64,000 bases of DNA from Roseivirga sp. E12 (GTDB lineage: Bacteria; Bacteroidota; Bacteroidia; Cytophagales; Cyclobacteriaceae), in contig NZ_JAGFMD010000001.1 of the NCBI RefSeq assembly GCF_017592825.1, positions 1,633,225 to 1,697,224 of the forward strand. Reading direction: 5' to 3'. Position numbers and translations under genes: made by a program. Below the pieces are notes generated by a model, which made no database searches, was not told the DNA's origin, and worked only from the letters and a program-made list of their open reading frames with translations. Below are positions 41,418-51,189 of the stretch, piece by piece (the first letter of the stretch is position 1; every line of letters begins with the position of its first letter).

Positions 41418-41846
41418 TTATCCGATTTCAACAAGCTCAATGTCAAAAATCAAATCCTTTCCTGCCAGGTCATGATTAGCATCAATCACAACTACATCTT
41501 CTCTAACTTCTTTTACTTTAACTGGTACCTGCTGACCGTTTGGTTGGCTCATTGCCAACTGCTGTCCAACTTCAGGGTTTAGATCAGGCGGTAGATTGGT
41601 TTTAGGGATATCAATGATCATATCTTCCCTTGCCTCACCATATGCCTCAGCAGCTGGGATTTCAGCCGTTACTTTGGCTCCTACGGCCATTCCATCAACA
41701 GCAGCATCAAATCCTTTGATCATCATACCTGCGCCTACTTCAAACTCCAATGGAGCTCTTCCTTCTGATGAATCAAAAATGGTTCCATCAGTTAATTTTC
41801 CTGTGTAGTGAACCTTTACCTGGTCCCCTTTCTTTGCTACTTGCAT
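41418..41846 (-). CDS. FKBP-type peptidyl-prolyl isomerase (SlyD-like)
   Basis: A 142-residue protein: FKBP start KKGDQVKVHYTGKLTDGTIFDSSEGRAPLEFEVGAG, IKGFDAAVDGM, an inserted-in-flap domain (~70-125; EIPAAEAYGEAREDM) and the end ANHDLAGKDLIFDIELVEI. This is the SlyD/FkpA-short architecture, a cytoplasmic folding helper; the histidine-rich tail of SlyD is lacking. Stands alone. Confidence 0.92.
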   Translation of the reverse strand: MQVAKKGDQVKVHYTGKLTDGTIFDSSEGRAPLEFEVGAGMMIKGFDAAVDGMAVGAKVTAEIPAAEAYGEAREDMIIDIPKTNLPPDLNPEVGQQLAMSQPNGQQVPVKVKEVREDVVVIDANHDLAGKDLIFDIELVEIG

Positions 41847-41946
41847 ATTATTTCTCTTAATGAATGCTATTTAAAGGTGGGCAAAGGTATGGGTTTAAAA
41901 GAGAAACAAAAAAGTTCAATTTGAAGGAGTTCATTACCTTTGCAGC

Positions 41947-42537
41947 ATGTTCGATCAGGCCCAATTTGTTATTAGTAATACTGACTATCGTAAATGCCCA
42001 AAACCCGATAAACCGGAGTTTGCATTTATTGGCCGATCGAATGTTGGTAAGTCATCACTCATTAATATGATGACAGCCCGGAAAAGCCTGGCTAAAACTT
42101 CGGGAAGGCCGGGAAAAACTCAGTTGATTAATCATTTTTTGATTGACGAGAGCTGGTACCTAGTAGACTTACCAGGCTACGGCTATGCCAAAACAAGTAA
42201 GAAGAATCGAGCTGCCTGGACAGAAATGATTCAAGACTATCTCCTCAACCGTGAAAGCCTTCAAATTGTATTCGTGCTGATCGACTCGCGACTCGATCCA
42301 CAGAAGATAGATCTCGAATTCATTCAATGGCTTGGAGAAAGCGGTATTCCTTTGGCACTCGTTTTCACCAAAGCAGACAAGCAGTCCATCAATAAGGGCC
42401 AACAGTCTATAGCCAAGTTTAAAAGAGTACTTAAGCAGACTTGGGAACACCTTCCCATGATTTTCTTAACATCATCTGAAACTGGCCTGGGGAAAGCCGA
42501 GTTATCCGAGTACATAGAACATATACTCGAAAGTTGA
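41947..42537 (+). CDS. engB: Ribosome biogenesis GTP-binding protein YsxC/EngB
   Basis: A 196-residue GTPase: G1 FIGRSNVGKSSLINMM, G2 threonine in GRPGKTQ, G3 LVDLPGYGYAK, G4 FTKADK and G5 LTSSETGLGK. The family acts in large-subunit assembly. Normal length, ATG start. Followed at 63 bases by DUF5606 gene in the same direction. Confidence 0.95.
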   Translation: MFDQAQFVISNTDYRKCPKPDKPEFAFIGRSNVGKSSLINMMTARKSLAKTSGRPGKTQLINHFLIDESWYLVDLPGYGYAKTSKKNRAAWTEMIQDYLLNRESLQIVFVLIDSRLDPQKIDLEFIQWLGESGIPLALVFTKADKQSINKGQQSIAKFKRVLKQTWEHLPMIFLTSSETGLGKAELSEYIEHILES

Positions 42538-42600
42538 GTTTTTCTTTGATTTAGGCATCAGCTTAGATTTAATTTGAAGCATTATTGAACAAGAGCATTT

Positions 42601-43032
42601 ATGAAGTTTGAAGAAATAGCCTCCGTATCAGGTAAAGGCGGATTATTTAGAGTTTTAAAACCTACCAAAAACGGTGTCATTCTGGAATCGCTTGACAGTA
42701 AAAAGGCCAAACTCGTGGTTGGTGCTGATGCTCAGGTATCGATACTTAGCGAAATTTCCATTTATACACATACCACAGAAGGTGCAACGCCACTTAATGA
42801 GGTAATGCAAAAAATCCATTCCGAGTTTGATGGTGACACCGGATTAGATAAAAACTCTGATGGCGATGAGTTGAAGTCTTTTCTAAAGCATGTGCTCCCA
42901 GACTATGACGAGGATAGGGTTTATGTTTCTGATATCAAAAAACTAGTCACCTGGTACAACCTCCTATCTAAAATTGCTCCTGGATCATTTCAGGAAACTG
43001 CTACAACTGAAGAAGAGGCAACAGAGGAGTAA
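42601..43032 (+). CDS. DUF5606 family protein
   Basis: A 143-residue protein: MKFEEIASVSGKGGLFRVLKPTKNGVILESLDSKK at the start is the family marker; a second half (LPDYDEDRVYVSDIKKLVTWYNLL) is helical and the tail is acidic. DUF5606 is a short, Bacteroidota-specific cytoplasmic family of unknown function. Adjacent to the small gene after it (15-base gap). Confidence 0.88.
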   Translation: MKFEEIASVSGKGGLFRVLKPTKNGVILESLDSKKAKLVVGADAQVSILSEISIYTHTTEGATPLNEVMQKIHSEFDGDTGLDKNSDGDELKSFLKHVLPDYDEDRVYVSDIKKLVTWYNLLSKIAPGSFQETATTEEEATEE

Positions 43033-43047
43033 CCCTTTTGTATTGAA

Positions 43048-43368
43048 ATGAGCCAGCAAAGTGACTTAATAAGCAGTCTTAGGCTATTTGAGAAAGACTT
43101 TCAGCTGGATAAGTCTTACCTCAACCTTGAGGAACAACAAGGCATTGCTTATAATCAAGCATTCCTAATGATAATGAGGGTTGTTGAGGATCTCATGACA
43201 AAGGACTTTAATCGACTGATTAATGTCCTTTATCGCATAGATGTTTCTGAAGATAGGCTCAAGGAAGCTCTTGCCTTGTCTAATGACAATCCGGCATCGG
43301 TTATCACAAAAATGATCCTAGACAGGCAACTCCAAAAAGTTGAAACCCGAAAGAAGTATTCTTCTTAA
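43048..43368 (+). CDS. Conserved hypothetical helical protein
   Basis: A 106-residue protein with an all-helical pattern ([62 protein letters not shown]). No signal, no cysteines. Follows the DUF5606 gene closely and converges on the fbp gene, with stops overlapping by four bases. Family not characterised. Confidence 0.8.
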   Translation: MSQQSDLISSLRLFEKDFQLDKSYLNLEEQQGIAYNQAFLMIMRVVEDLMTKDFNRLINVLYRIDVSEDRLKEALALSNDNPASVITKMILDRQLQKVETRKKYSS

Positions 43369-44360
43369 AGTGTAGAGGCCTCTTTTACCATTTCCTTACT
43401 TCCAACAAAGAAGGGTACTCTTTGATGAAGTGAAGTTGGTTGAATTTCCATGATGCGTTTAGAACCATCGGTAGCTTTACCACCCGCTTCTTCCGCAATG
43501 AATGCTAATGCATTGCATTCATACATCAATCGGAGTTTACCATTCGGAGCTTTCTCGGTAGATGGATAAATATAAATCCCACCCTTCAGTACGTTTCTAT
43601 GAAAATCCGCCACCAGAGAACCGATATAACGGGCAGAATACCCTCGTTCCTTGCAAGATGCGATGTAATCTTTTACCTCCTTAGGGAAAGATGCTGACGC
43701 GCCTTCGTTCACCGAATAAATAGAGCCAGATTTAGGGATTTTCATATCCTGATGTGATAGAATGTACTCTCCAAGAGAAGGCTCATAAGTAAACCCGTTC
43801 ACTCCCTTACCAGTGGTATATACGAACATGGTTGAAGATCCGTAAAGGATATATCCTGCTGCTACCTGTTCTTTTCCAGGCTGCAATACATCTTCCTTAA
43901 TGACTGGGCTCCCCATCGGAGAAACTCTTCGGTAGATAGAAAAGATAGTCCCCACAGAAACATTCACATCAATGTTCGAAGAACCATCCAAAGGATCGAT
44001 CGCTACAATGTACTTTGCCCTCGGGTTATTCAGGTCAATAACATCTTCAACTTCTTCAGAAATAATCGCTGCTACTTCTCCACCCTTCTTCAATGCACGT
44101 GTAAAACGAATATCGGCAGCAACATCTAGATTTTGTTGTGCCTCTCCTTGAACATTTTCGGCTCCATAGGCACCTGTAATATCGGCTAGTCCTGCCCTGT
44201 TGATCTCTCTATTCACAACCTTCCCTGCATAGGCTAAGTCCCTGATTAGCTGAGATAACTCTCCACTCGCAAATGGAAAGCCCTCTTGGTTTCGCATAAT
44301 AAATCGATCGAGGTTGGAGCCAACCGGCAACGCAATTCTCGAATTCTCCGCCTTTCCCAT
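43365..44360 (-). CDS. fbp: Fructose-1,6-bisphosphatase, class 1
   Basis: A 331-residue gluconeogenic phosphatase: [19 protein letters not shown], metal site ISEEVED and [10 protein letters not shown] (family motif), [38 protein letters not shown] and [23 protein letters not shown] start. Alone on the minus strand, divergent from aspartate kinase with a 73-base shared promoter region. Confidence 0.95.
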   Translation of the reverse strand: MGKAENSRIALPVGSNLDRFIMRNQEGFPFASGELSQLIRDLAYAGKVVNREINRAGLADITGAYGAENVQGEAQQNLDVAADIRFTRALKKGGEVAAIISEEVEDVIDLNNPRAKYIVAIDPLDGSSNIDVNVSVGTIFSIYRRVSPMGSPVIKEDVLQPGKEQVAAGYILYGSSTMFVYTTGKGVNGFTYEPSLGEYILSHQDMKIPKSGSIYSVNEGASASFPKEVKDYIASCKERGYSARYIGSLVADFHRNVLKGGIYIYPSTEKAPNGKLRLMYECNALAFIAEEAGGKATDGSKRIMEIQPTSLHQRVPFFVGSKEMVKEASTL

Positions 44361-44433
44361 AGGTACGTGATAATTTTTTTATCGGAATTCGTTAATAACT
44401 TGCAGCGAAATTAGTAAAATTTATACACGTCCC

Positions 44434-45693
44434 TTGAAAGTATTTAAGTTTGGTGGCGCATCTGTAAAAGATGCAGGTTCTGTCAGAAATATGTGTGAGA
44501 TCATAAAGACTCACCGAGCTGACGAATTGATCGTTGTTGTCTCTGCAATGGGCAAAATGACCAATGCCCTTGAACAACTTCTGAGCCTCACTATGGAGGA
44601 AAAAGAAGTGAGTACAGAACTCTCCGAGATAAAAGATTTTCATCAAACCATTATCAATGACCTTGGCATTTCATCTGACGAAGTTTTAAAGAAAGACCTC
44701 ACCGATGTTTTTGAACAGTTGGAAAATGGATTAAATGAATTCAGTTCTAGCATGGGGTATGATTATATGTACGATCAGACCGTTTCTTTGGGAGAGATTC
44801 TTTCTACGAAGATCATTGCCGCATACTTAAATAGTCTTAGCATCGCTACAGCTTGGCTAGACGCAAGAAAAGTAGTTAAGACGGATGATCTGCACAGGCA
44901 AGCCAAGGTAGATTGGGGAGCATCTCAAGCTATGATTAAGGCGCAGGTAAATCGTTCGATCGAAGAGGGACTTGTTTTGACACAAGGATTTATTGGTAGC
45001 AACTCAGATTTCAAGAGCACAACCCTCGGCAGAGAAGGTAGTGACTTCAGTGCGGCTATCTTCGCTACTTCGGTAAGCGCAGAATCCGTTACCATCTGGA
45101 AAGATGTACCTGGAGTCTTAAATGCCGATCCAAAGAAATTTGAGAAAACCACCCTCTACGAAAAACTACCTTACAAAGAGGCCGCTGAGATGACATATTA
45201 TGGTGCATCCGTCATTCACCCCAAAACAATTAAGCCGCTAGCGCAAAAGGGTATTCCGCTATATGTTCGTTCTTTTCAATCGCCAGAGGACCAAGGAACG
45301 ACCATTGAAGAATCAATAATTCCGAACCTTGCACCTGCCATAATTCATAAGGACAAACAAACAGTTATTTCTTTTAAGATCAGTGACTTCTCATTCATCA
45401 ATGAGCATCATATTCACTTAATCTTTGAACATATCAAAAGGCTGAATCTCACCATAAACCTGATGCAAAATTCAGCTATCTCGTTCACCATCTGCATGGA
45501 TGACAACCCTAAAAAAAGGGAGCAACTGCGAACCGCCCTTATGGATGAGTTCTTGATCTACTACAATGAAGGGTTGGAAATGATTACCATCAAAAACTAT
45601 AATCAGGAAGCCATCAACGAGCACATGAAGGATAAGCAGATCATTATTGAACAACGCTCAAGAAACAACTTCCAAATGGTCTTTAGGAAGTGA
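44434..45693 (+). CDS. lysC: Aspartate kinase
   Basis: A 419-residue enzyme phosphorylating L-aspartate, first step to lysine, methionine and threonine. The start is TTG (44434-44436), placing KVFKFGGASVKDAGSV at the N-terminus as expected; no ATG is nearby. Other motifs: VVSAMGKMTNAL, TTLGREGSDFSAA, NADPKKF and EMTYYGASVIHPKTI. The C-terminal ~100 residues are two ACT-like folds (SFKISDFSFINEHHI). Single-function, short form. Divergent from fbp. Confidence 0.93.
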   Translation: MKVFKFGGASVKDAGSVRNMCEIIKTHRADELIVVVSAMGKMTNALEQLLSLTMEEKEVSTELSEIKDFHQTIINDLGISSDEVLKKDLTDVFEQLENGLNEFSSSMGYDYMYDQTVSLGEILSTKIIAAYLNSLSIATAWLDARKVVKTDDLHRQAKVDWGASQAMIKAQVNRSIEEGLVLTQGFIGSNSDFKSTTLGREGSDFSAAIFATSVSAESVTIWKDVPGVLNADPKKFEKTTLYEKLPYKEAAEMTYYGASVIHPKTIKPLAQKGIPLYVRSFQSPEDQGTTIEESIIPNLAPAIIHKDKQTVISFKISDFSFINEHHIHLIFEHIKRLNLTINLMQNSAISFTICMDDNPKKREQLRTALMDEFLIYYNEGLEMITIKNYNQEAINEHMKDKQIIIEQRSRNNFQMVFRK

Positions 45694-45790
45694 TTGGGTG
45701 ATTAGGGAAAAGCGTATTGAGTATTGCGTAATGAGTAACTCGATAAAGAAATTCTTAATTAGACATTCGAAGGAACTCCTAGAAAGGAAC

Positions 45791-45838
45791 AATTCTTAAT
45801 TCTTAATTCTTAATTCTTAATTCTTAATTCTTAATTCT
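45791..45838 (+). repeat. Heptanucleotide tandem repeat overlapping a gene end
   Basis: Six full copies and one partial copy of AATTCTT. Units overlap the last ~22 bases and the stop codon of the phosphatase gene (stop at 45817-45819). The sixth and partial copies encode its last residues. Copy number is likely variable between strains. Confidence 0.9.
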
Positions 45839-46296
45839 AAGCTGTCAATTAGGCTATTCACTGACCGATCCAAAATATCGAAGACTTCTTGAAAGCCCTT
45901 TTCTCCTCCATAGTAAGGATCTGGCACATCACTCCCATTGCCAAGGTTGTCATAGTCTCTCATTTTCACCACCCTCGCTCTTGAATCTCTAGGCTTCAAA
46001 CTTATGACATCCTCATAATTCGAATCATCCATTGGCAGGATGACATCAAAATTGTGAAAGTCATCAACTTCGAACTGCCTTGCTGAATGATTGTACAAAA
46101 CGCCATTCTTTTTCGCATTGGCCATCGATCGTGAATCTGGTTGTTTCCCGATATGATAGGCCGCTGTACCGCACGAATCTATTTCATATCGATCAGACAA
46201 TCCTCTTTCTTCAACGCGTTGTCTGAATATTCCTTCCGCCAATGGCGACCTGCAGATATTGCCCAAACAGACAAATAAGACTTTCACTTTGCTCAT
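45817..46296 (-). CDS. Low-molecular-weight protein-tyrosine phosphatase
   Basis: A 159-residue phosphatase: P-loop LFVCLGNICRSPLAEGIF (CX5R, residues ~10-17), a middle region with DSCGTAAYHIGKQPDSRSM, ILPMDDSNY and the acid loop DVPDPYYGG. Removes phosphate from tyrosine (or arginine) in proteins. The C-terminal codons and stop lie in the heptamer repeat. Alone, divergent from the crotonase gene. Confidence 0.94.
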   Translation of the reverse strand: MSKVKVLFVCLGNICRSPLAEGIFRQRVEERGLSDRYEIDSCGTAAYHIGKQPDSRSMANAKKNGVLYNHSARQFEVDDFHNFDVILPMDDSNYEDVISLKPRDSRARVVKMRDYDNLGNGSDVPDPYYGGEKGFQEVFDILDRSVNSLIDSLELRIKN

Positions 46297-46364
46297 GGAT
46301 CTCCTTTAGACTCTTAAATTAGCAATCGAAAACTAGAAACAATCGATTACATTTATTCATACCT

Positions 46365-47138
46365 ATGGAATTTATAAAAGTTGATAAAGCCTACGCAAAG
46401 CATGTTGCACTGATTCAATTGAATAGGCCCAAAGAGTTGAATGCACTCAATCTTCAATTGATGGGTGAAATTCGTGACACCTTAAAAGATCTCGACCAGG
46501 ACGATGAGGTCAGAGTCATAATCATCACTGGTAATGAAAGGGCATTTGCTGCTGGTGCGGACATTAAGCAGATGGCTGGCAAAGGCACTATTGATATGTG
46601 GAAAGTGGACCAATTCAGTACTTGGGACCAAATCAATAAAACCCGAAAACCAATCATCGCGGCAGTGTCAGGATTTGCGCTGGGTGGCGGTTGTGAGTTG
46701 GCTATGACATGTGATATGATTGTCGCTTCGGAAACAGCTCAATTTGGCCAACCTGAAATCAAGATTGGTGTGATGCCGGGTGCAGGTGGAACACAAAGAC
46801 TTACCAAAGCGCTGGGCAAAGCGAAAGCTATGGAGTTGGTCTTGACCGGTAAATTTATCTCTGCCGAAGAAGCACTTGGCTATGGTCTGATCAACAAAAT
46901 TGTACCCATAGAACTGTACCTCGAAGAGGCTACCAAGCTGGCCAAGGAAATAGCAAGTATGTCTCCTATCGCTGTACAAATGGCCAAGGAATCTGTGAAA
47001 AGATCCTATGAAGTTCACTTGGAAGAAGGGCTTCATTTTGAGCGTAAGAACTTCTACATGCTATTCTCTTCAAACGATCAGAAGGAAGGCATGAATGCCT
47101 TTGTAGAAAAGCGAAAACCAGACTTTAAAGGAAACTAA
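46365..47138 (+). CDS. Enoyl-CoA hydratase/isomerase (crotonase) family protein
   Basis: A 257-residue enzyme: ALIQLNRPKELNALNLQLMGEI, oxyanion site AFAAGADIKQMA and GGGCELAMTCDMIVASETAQFGQPEIKIGVMPGAGGTQRL, with glutamates at the two catalytic places as in the short-chain hydratases. Likely an enoyl-CoA hydratase of fatty-acid oxidation. Followed by a strong terminator. Confidence 0.93.
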   Translation: MEFIKVDKAYAKHVALIQLNRPKELNALNLQLMGEIRDTLKDLDQDDEVRVIIITGNERAFAAGADIKQMAGKGTIDMWKVDQFSTWDQINKTRKPIIAAVSGFALGGGCELAMTCDMIVASETAQFGQPEIKIGVMPGAGGTQRLTKALGKAKAMELVLTGKFISAEEALGYGLINKIVPIELYLEEATKLAKEIASMSPIAVQMAKESVKRSYEVHLEEGLHFERKNFYMLFSSNDQKEGMNAFVEKRKPDFKGN

Positions 47139-47140
47139 AA

Positions 47141-47166
47141 AAGGCCCCGAAATTCGGGGCCTTTTC
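47141..47166. terminator. Bidirectional terminator between crotonase and outer-membrane protein genes
   Basis: AAGGCCCCGA (47141-47150), loop AAT, TCGGGGCCTT (47154-47163) then TT. Ten-base perfect stem, between converging genes. Confidence 0.92.
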
Positions 47167-47186
47167 ATTTTATGATACTCTGTTTC

Positions 47187-48200
47187 TTATCTGATGCTAA
47201 TTCCCACACCTGCAGTTAGCGTATTATACTCTTGAAGCGCATACTCTCCTGTAATGGTTAGGAAAAGCAATTTAATTCGCACACCGATATTTGTTCTAAT
47301 CCCATTGTCCTTGTAGTTCAATTTGATTGGATCCGTAAATGTTGTGGACTCAGTGGTATAATTACCTAGCATACTGAAGTCAATGTCATAATTAGAATAT
47401 CCCAGACCTGCAAAAGCAGTGAAGAATAGTATCTTCTTGGAAATAACACCCTGAACTGTCCAGGCACTCGCATTGAATTCAGCAGTCTGCCCTGCGTCTT
47501 CGTCTATATTCACGTAAGATTCCAAGTTTGTATATCCTAAGAAAACAGACAGATCGAAAGGCAGAAGTTTTTCTGCTGGTAGATACTGTTTTATATCATG
47601 CATGATACCAATACCAAAGAGCTTCATTCCACCATCTCCGTCAAAATCTTGCTCAGGAATATATCTTAACTTCACTTCCGTTCCCTTAAAAAGACCCAAT
47701 CCGAGCTGGACCATAGGTACCGGAACCGCATTAAAGGGCACTATATCCTCGTCTATTCCTAGACCTGTAGGGGCAGAAATTCTGATCAACTCCTCACCAT
47801 TATCATCCGTAAAGCGTAACTCTGGTAAGTCGTCTGCCCCCAAATTCGGGCCAAAAACAGTTGGTAACCTTCGAGTATCGGATGGGTTGGTCAGGCTCAC
47901 ATTAGTAAGTCCCGTTGGTAAAGTAAAGAACTGCCTGGTATCCGGCACTCTTGCAAGAGAGGCACTTACAGTGACATCGAAACCAAGAAATTTATGAGGT
48001 TTGGCAGTATTATACCAGCCACTATTCATTCCGAATCCAAAACCTTCAAATGCAGGTTGTAAATAACTCTCTAAAAGTAAGCTAGCATCATCGATACCAG
48101 CTTCAAGGAAAGTATCAAAATCTAGGCCTTGCGCCTTTGTCATGTTTGGTGAAATGGCCAAAAAACATGCAGCAAAAAGTATTAATAAAGTTTTTTTCAT
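47187..48200 (-). CDS. DUF6588 family outer-membrane protein
   Basis: A 337-residue exported protein: signal peptide LLILFAACFLAISPNMTKAQG, DFDTFLEAGIDDASLLLESYLQP at the N-terminus of the mature protein, FGFGMNSGWYNTAKPHKFLGFDVTVSASLA, VQLGLGLFKGTEVKLRYIP and a beta-barrel C-terminus ending TAGVGISIR. This pattern defines the DUF6588 group of Bacteroidota outer-membrane proteins, function unknown. It is 19 bases after a lipoprotein gene on the same strand, likely one transcript. Confidence 0.85.
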   Translation of the reverse strand: MKKTLLILFAACFLAISPNMTKAQGLDFDTFLEAGIDDASLLLESYLQPAFEGFGFGMNSGWYNTAKPHKFLGFDVTVSASLARVPDTRQFFTLPTGLTNVSLTNPSDTRRLPTVFGPNLGADDLPELRFTDDNGEELIRISAPTGLGIDEDIVPFNAVPVPMVQLGLGLFKGTEVKLRYIPEQDFDGDGGMKLFGIGIMHDIKQYLPAEKLLPFDLSVFLGYTNLESYVNIDEDAGQTAEFNASAWTVQGVISKKILFFTAFAGLGYSNYDIDFSMLGNYTTESTTFTDPIKLNYKDNGIRTNIGVRIKLLFLTITGEYALQEYNTLTAGVGISIR

Positions 48201-48219
48201 GTTGTCGATGTTTTGAGGA

Positions 48220-48813
48220 TTAGTCTACCAGTTGAATTCTGGCAGTAACGTCAAACTTAAAAATGAAGTTGAAATCAACATCTTGGGTCTGAAGTGTTAC
48301 ATCCTCACCCACTAAGGTCATTCCAACTCGAAAAGACGTACCGTCCTTTAATGCTTGTTCAAGACTCGTGATCGCGGCTGCATTCACCGATCCAGGAGCG
48401 TTTTTATCATAAAGGAGAACATCAACAGGGTTATTCTGAACATTGTCAACTCTAATAGATAACAGCTGTTGTACACTTTGACCTTGAAGCTCAATTGTCA
48501 TATCAATATCCAAATCAGCAGAACTCCCAGCAGGGAAATTATCAATGGTATATGTGATTTGATTAATAGTAAACTTCTCAGTATCATCCAAATACTCGTC
48601 AAACTCGTCAGAGCTGATGTCAATTTGGCCTGTATTAACATTAATTGGTGGTGTCTGAGGAACTAGCTGCCCTACCACCAGGGCTGGAACAGAAAGTCGC
48701 ACGGCAATCGGATCAATCTCAATGTTTTTAGAAACATCTGATTGAACACCTGCATCACCACAGCCCCACAGGACCAGCGTTAAACAGGCAATTAGATAAA
48801 AAGTTTTGCGCAT
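48220..48813 (-). CDS. Hypothetical lipoprotein paired with DUF6588
   Basis: A 197-residue protein with lipobox VLWGCG near residues 14-19. Beta-rich: NQITYTIDNFPAGSSADLDIDMTIELQGQSV, LLSIRVDNVQNN, FNFIFKFDVTARIQLVD. Its C-terminal layout resembles the lipoprotein at 29980-30594. It precedes the DUF6588 gene and probably functions with it in the outer membrane (inference from operon only). Confidence 0.78.
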   Translation of the reverse strand: MRKTFYLIACLTLVLWGCGDAGVQSDVSKNIEIDPIAVRLSVPALVVGQLVPQTPPINVNTGQIDISSDEFDEYLDDTEKFTINQITYTIDNFPAGSSADLDIDMTIELQGQSVQQLLSIRVDNVQNNPVDVLLYDKNAPGSVNAAAITSLEQALKDGTSFRVGMTLVGEDVTLQTQDVDFNFIFKFDVTARIQLVD

Positions 48814-49003
48814 TGATTTGATGTTTAGTTTTTAGTGTCGTTGATATGTAAAATACTAAATCTAGCTTTTCACATACTAAAATATGAAAATTCTTAATGC
48901 CTTCTCCTCGGACCTACTCATAAGTAAGCACTTACGCGTATAATAGAGACTTATAACACATTTAGTAGACTACTATATATGCAGTTTCCTATTTTTGTGA
49001 GCA

Positions 49004-50242
49004 ATGCTTGTATTCTACAACCTGGGAGTCAGGTGTTATTACTTCTTTATCAAATTAGCTTCGCTATTTAACAATAAGGCCCGCCTTTTTATAAGTGGTA
49101 GGAAAAACCTGTTATCTGAGCTCAAAAATGCTATCGGTGACAATCATAGTCCTATTACTTGGTTTCATGCAGCATCTCTTGGTGAATTTGAGCAAGGACT
49201 ACCTGTAATGGAAGCCTATAAGGCTATGTCTCCTGCGAGCAAGATACTAGTGACTTTCTTCTCACCCTCAGGTTTTGAGGAAAGAAAGAACCATCCAACT
49301 GCCGATTTCACATTCTATTTGCCGATCGACACTCCTTCAAATGCCAAAGAATTCTTTGACATTGTCAAACCTATTAAAGTATTCTTCATCAAGTATGAAT
49401 ATTGGTTTCATTATCTAAATGAAGCGCATAGAAGAAGCATACCCTTGTATAGTGTTTCGGCATTGTTTACACCTAGCCACATATTCTTCAAAAGTCATGG
49501 GGCTTTTCACAGAAGGATGTTAGGGTTCTTCGACCATACCTTTGTCCAAAATGATTCTTCACTACAATTGCTTAAAAGCATTGGCATTGAGAAAGCCAGC
49601 ATTTCGGGAGACTCTCGTTTCGATCGTGTGCTGAAAACCATTGCGAATCCACAGCAATATCAAAGTATCGAGCGTTTTAAAGGAGATGATTTATTAATGG
49701 TAATTGGTAGTGCATGGGCCTCTGACATGCAGGTGCTCAATGGGTTTATCAATAACTCTAAAGGTCTCAAGCTCATTATAGCACCCCACCTGATTGATGA
49801 GGGAAGTGTTCAAAAAATTTACTTAGGCTTAGAAAAGAGAGTTCATAGATATTCTGAAAGTGAACATATCCCTGACAATACAGAAGTACTTATTCTAGAC
49901 ACAATGGGCATGTTATCTTCGGTATATCAGTATGGTGAATTCGCTTATATTGGAGGAGCTTTCGGTGATGGATTACATAATATTTTGGAAGCCGTAGCTT
50001 TCGGACTTCCGGTAGTTTTCGGAAATGAGGGACTCGAGAAGTTTCCCGAGTCCATCACACTACAAGAACTTGGAGGGGCCTTTAGCGTGAGCACAGCAGC
50101 AGAATCGTCAGAAATACTAACTAAACTTAAGGGAGATAGTGCTTTCCGAGGGAATGCTTCATCCATTTGCAAGAAATTCATAGAGGACAATAGAGGTGCT
50201 ACAGAACATATCATCGGTTACTTGAAAGCGCAAACGAAATGA
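49004..50242 (+). CDS. waaA: 3-deoxy-D-manno-octulosonic acid transferase
   Basis: A 412-residue GT30-type enzyme that adds KDO to lipid A precursor. Markers: WFHAASLGEFEQGLPVMEAY, ILVTFFSPSGFEE, VFFIKYEYWFHYL, SVSALFTPSHIF, VIGSAWASDMQVL and IGGAFGDGLHNILEAVAFGLPVVFG. N-terminal membrane-associated helix (LGVRCYYFFIKL). It overlaps the rsgA gene start by four bases (ATGA), as a coupled pair. Confidence 0.95.
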   Translation: MLVFYNLGVRCYYFFIKLASLFNNKARLFISGRKNLLSELKNAIGDNHSPITWFHAASLGEFEQGLPVMEAYKAMSPASKILVTFFSPSGFEERKNHPTADFTFYLPIDTPSNAKEFFDIVKPIKVFFIKYEYWFHYLNEAHRRSIPLYSVSALFTPSHIFFKSHGAFHRRMLGFFDHTFVQNDSSLQLLKSIGIEKASISGDSRFDRVLKTIANPQQYQSIERFKGDDLLMVIGSAWASDMQVLNGFINNSKGLKLIIAPHLIDEGSVQKIYLGLEKRVHRYSESEHIPDNTEVLILDTMGMLSSVYQYGEFAYIGGAFGDGLHNILEAVAFGLPVVFGNEGLEKFPESITLQELGGAFSVSTAAESSEILTKLKGDSAFRGNASSICKKFIEDNRGATEHIIGYLKAQTK

Positions 50243-51162
50243 AGGGACAGGTAATCAAATCTACAGGTAGTTGGTATGAGGTGAAGATTGAAACTGGCAA
50301 AGTCTTCCGTAGTAGATTGCGTGGTAAGTTTAAAATGGATGGCATCAAGATCAATAACCCCGTATCGGTTGGTGATTGGGTGGAAATTGAAGAAGAAGAA
50401 AAAGGGGATAAATCGGCAGTAATCACAAAACTTCATCCAAAGACCAATTACATTATTCGAAAATCTACCAGGAAAACTGGTTTCTCACATATTCTTGCCT
50501 CGAACGTAGACCAAGCCCTATTATTAGCGACAGTCACCTTTCCTAAAACGTCTTTGGGTTTTATCGACCGCTTTTTAGTGAGTGCCGAATCCTTTCGAAT
50601 CCCCGCCTTGGTCGTCTTTAACAAAAAAGATTTACTTAATGAAGATGGTATAGCTTTTTGCAATGAATTGATAGAGATGTACGAAGGATTGGGCTACAAA
50701 GGCAGCCTGATTTCGGTTTTGGATGAAGAAGGAATAGAGGAATTGAAGGGCCTATTGAAAGACAAAACGACTCTGATCGCGGGTCACTCTGGTGTAGGCA
50801 AGTCTACCCTTTTGAATATTTTAGTACCCGGACAAGTACAAAAAACAGGAGAAGTATCCACCTATGCCAATAAGGGCACCCATACTACCACTTTTGCCGA
50901 AATGTTCGAGATGGATAGTTCCTCAAAGATTATTGATACCCCAGGCATTAAAGAGCTCGGCCTTGTTGACATGGAAGCCTCAGAAATCAGTCATTACTTT
51001 CCTGAGATGAGAGCCTACTTAGGTGAATGTAAATTCAATAACTGTCTCCATACCAATGAGCCTGGATGTCAGGTACTGGAAGCATTTGAGGAAGGCAAAA
51101 TAGAAGCTTCAAGATATCACAGCTACCTGAGCATCTTGGAAGATTACGACAATCGCAGGTAA
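50239..51162 (+). CDS. rsgA: Ribosome small subunit-dependent GTPase A
   Basis: A 307-residue circularly permuted GTPase: OB-fold at the N-terminus (GQVIKSTGSWYEV), G4 VFNKKDLL, then G1 GHSGVGKSTLLN, G3 DTPGIKELGL, and the zinc domain with cysteines in LGECKFNNCLHTNEPGCQV. Matures the 30S subunit. ATG overlaps waaA stop. Confidence 0.95.
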   Translation: MKGQVIKSTGSWYEVKIETGKVFRSRLRGKFKMDGIKINNPVSVGDWVEIEEEEKGDKSAVITKLHPKTNYIIRKSTRKTGFSHILASNVDQALLLATVTFPKTSLGFIDRFLVSAESFRIPALVVFNKKDLLNEDGIAFCNELIEMYEGLGYKGSLISVLDEEGIEELKGLLKDKTTLIAGHSGVGKSTLLNILVPGQVQKTGEVSTYANKGTHTTTFAEMFEMDSSSKIIDTPGIKELGLVDMEASEISHYFPEMRAYLGECKFNNCLHTNEPGCQVLEAFEEGKIEASRYHSYLSILEDYDNRR

Positions 51163-51189
51163 CAAATCTGCCCCCTCTCTCAGGTTTTG

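Noticed and set aside
45791..46296. Phase variation of the phosphatase by the heptamer repeat
   Set aside because: The stop codon falls within the first two units in the reading direction, so copy-number changes beyond it do not affect the protein.
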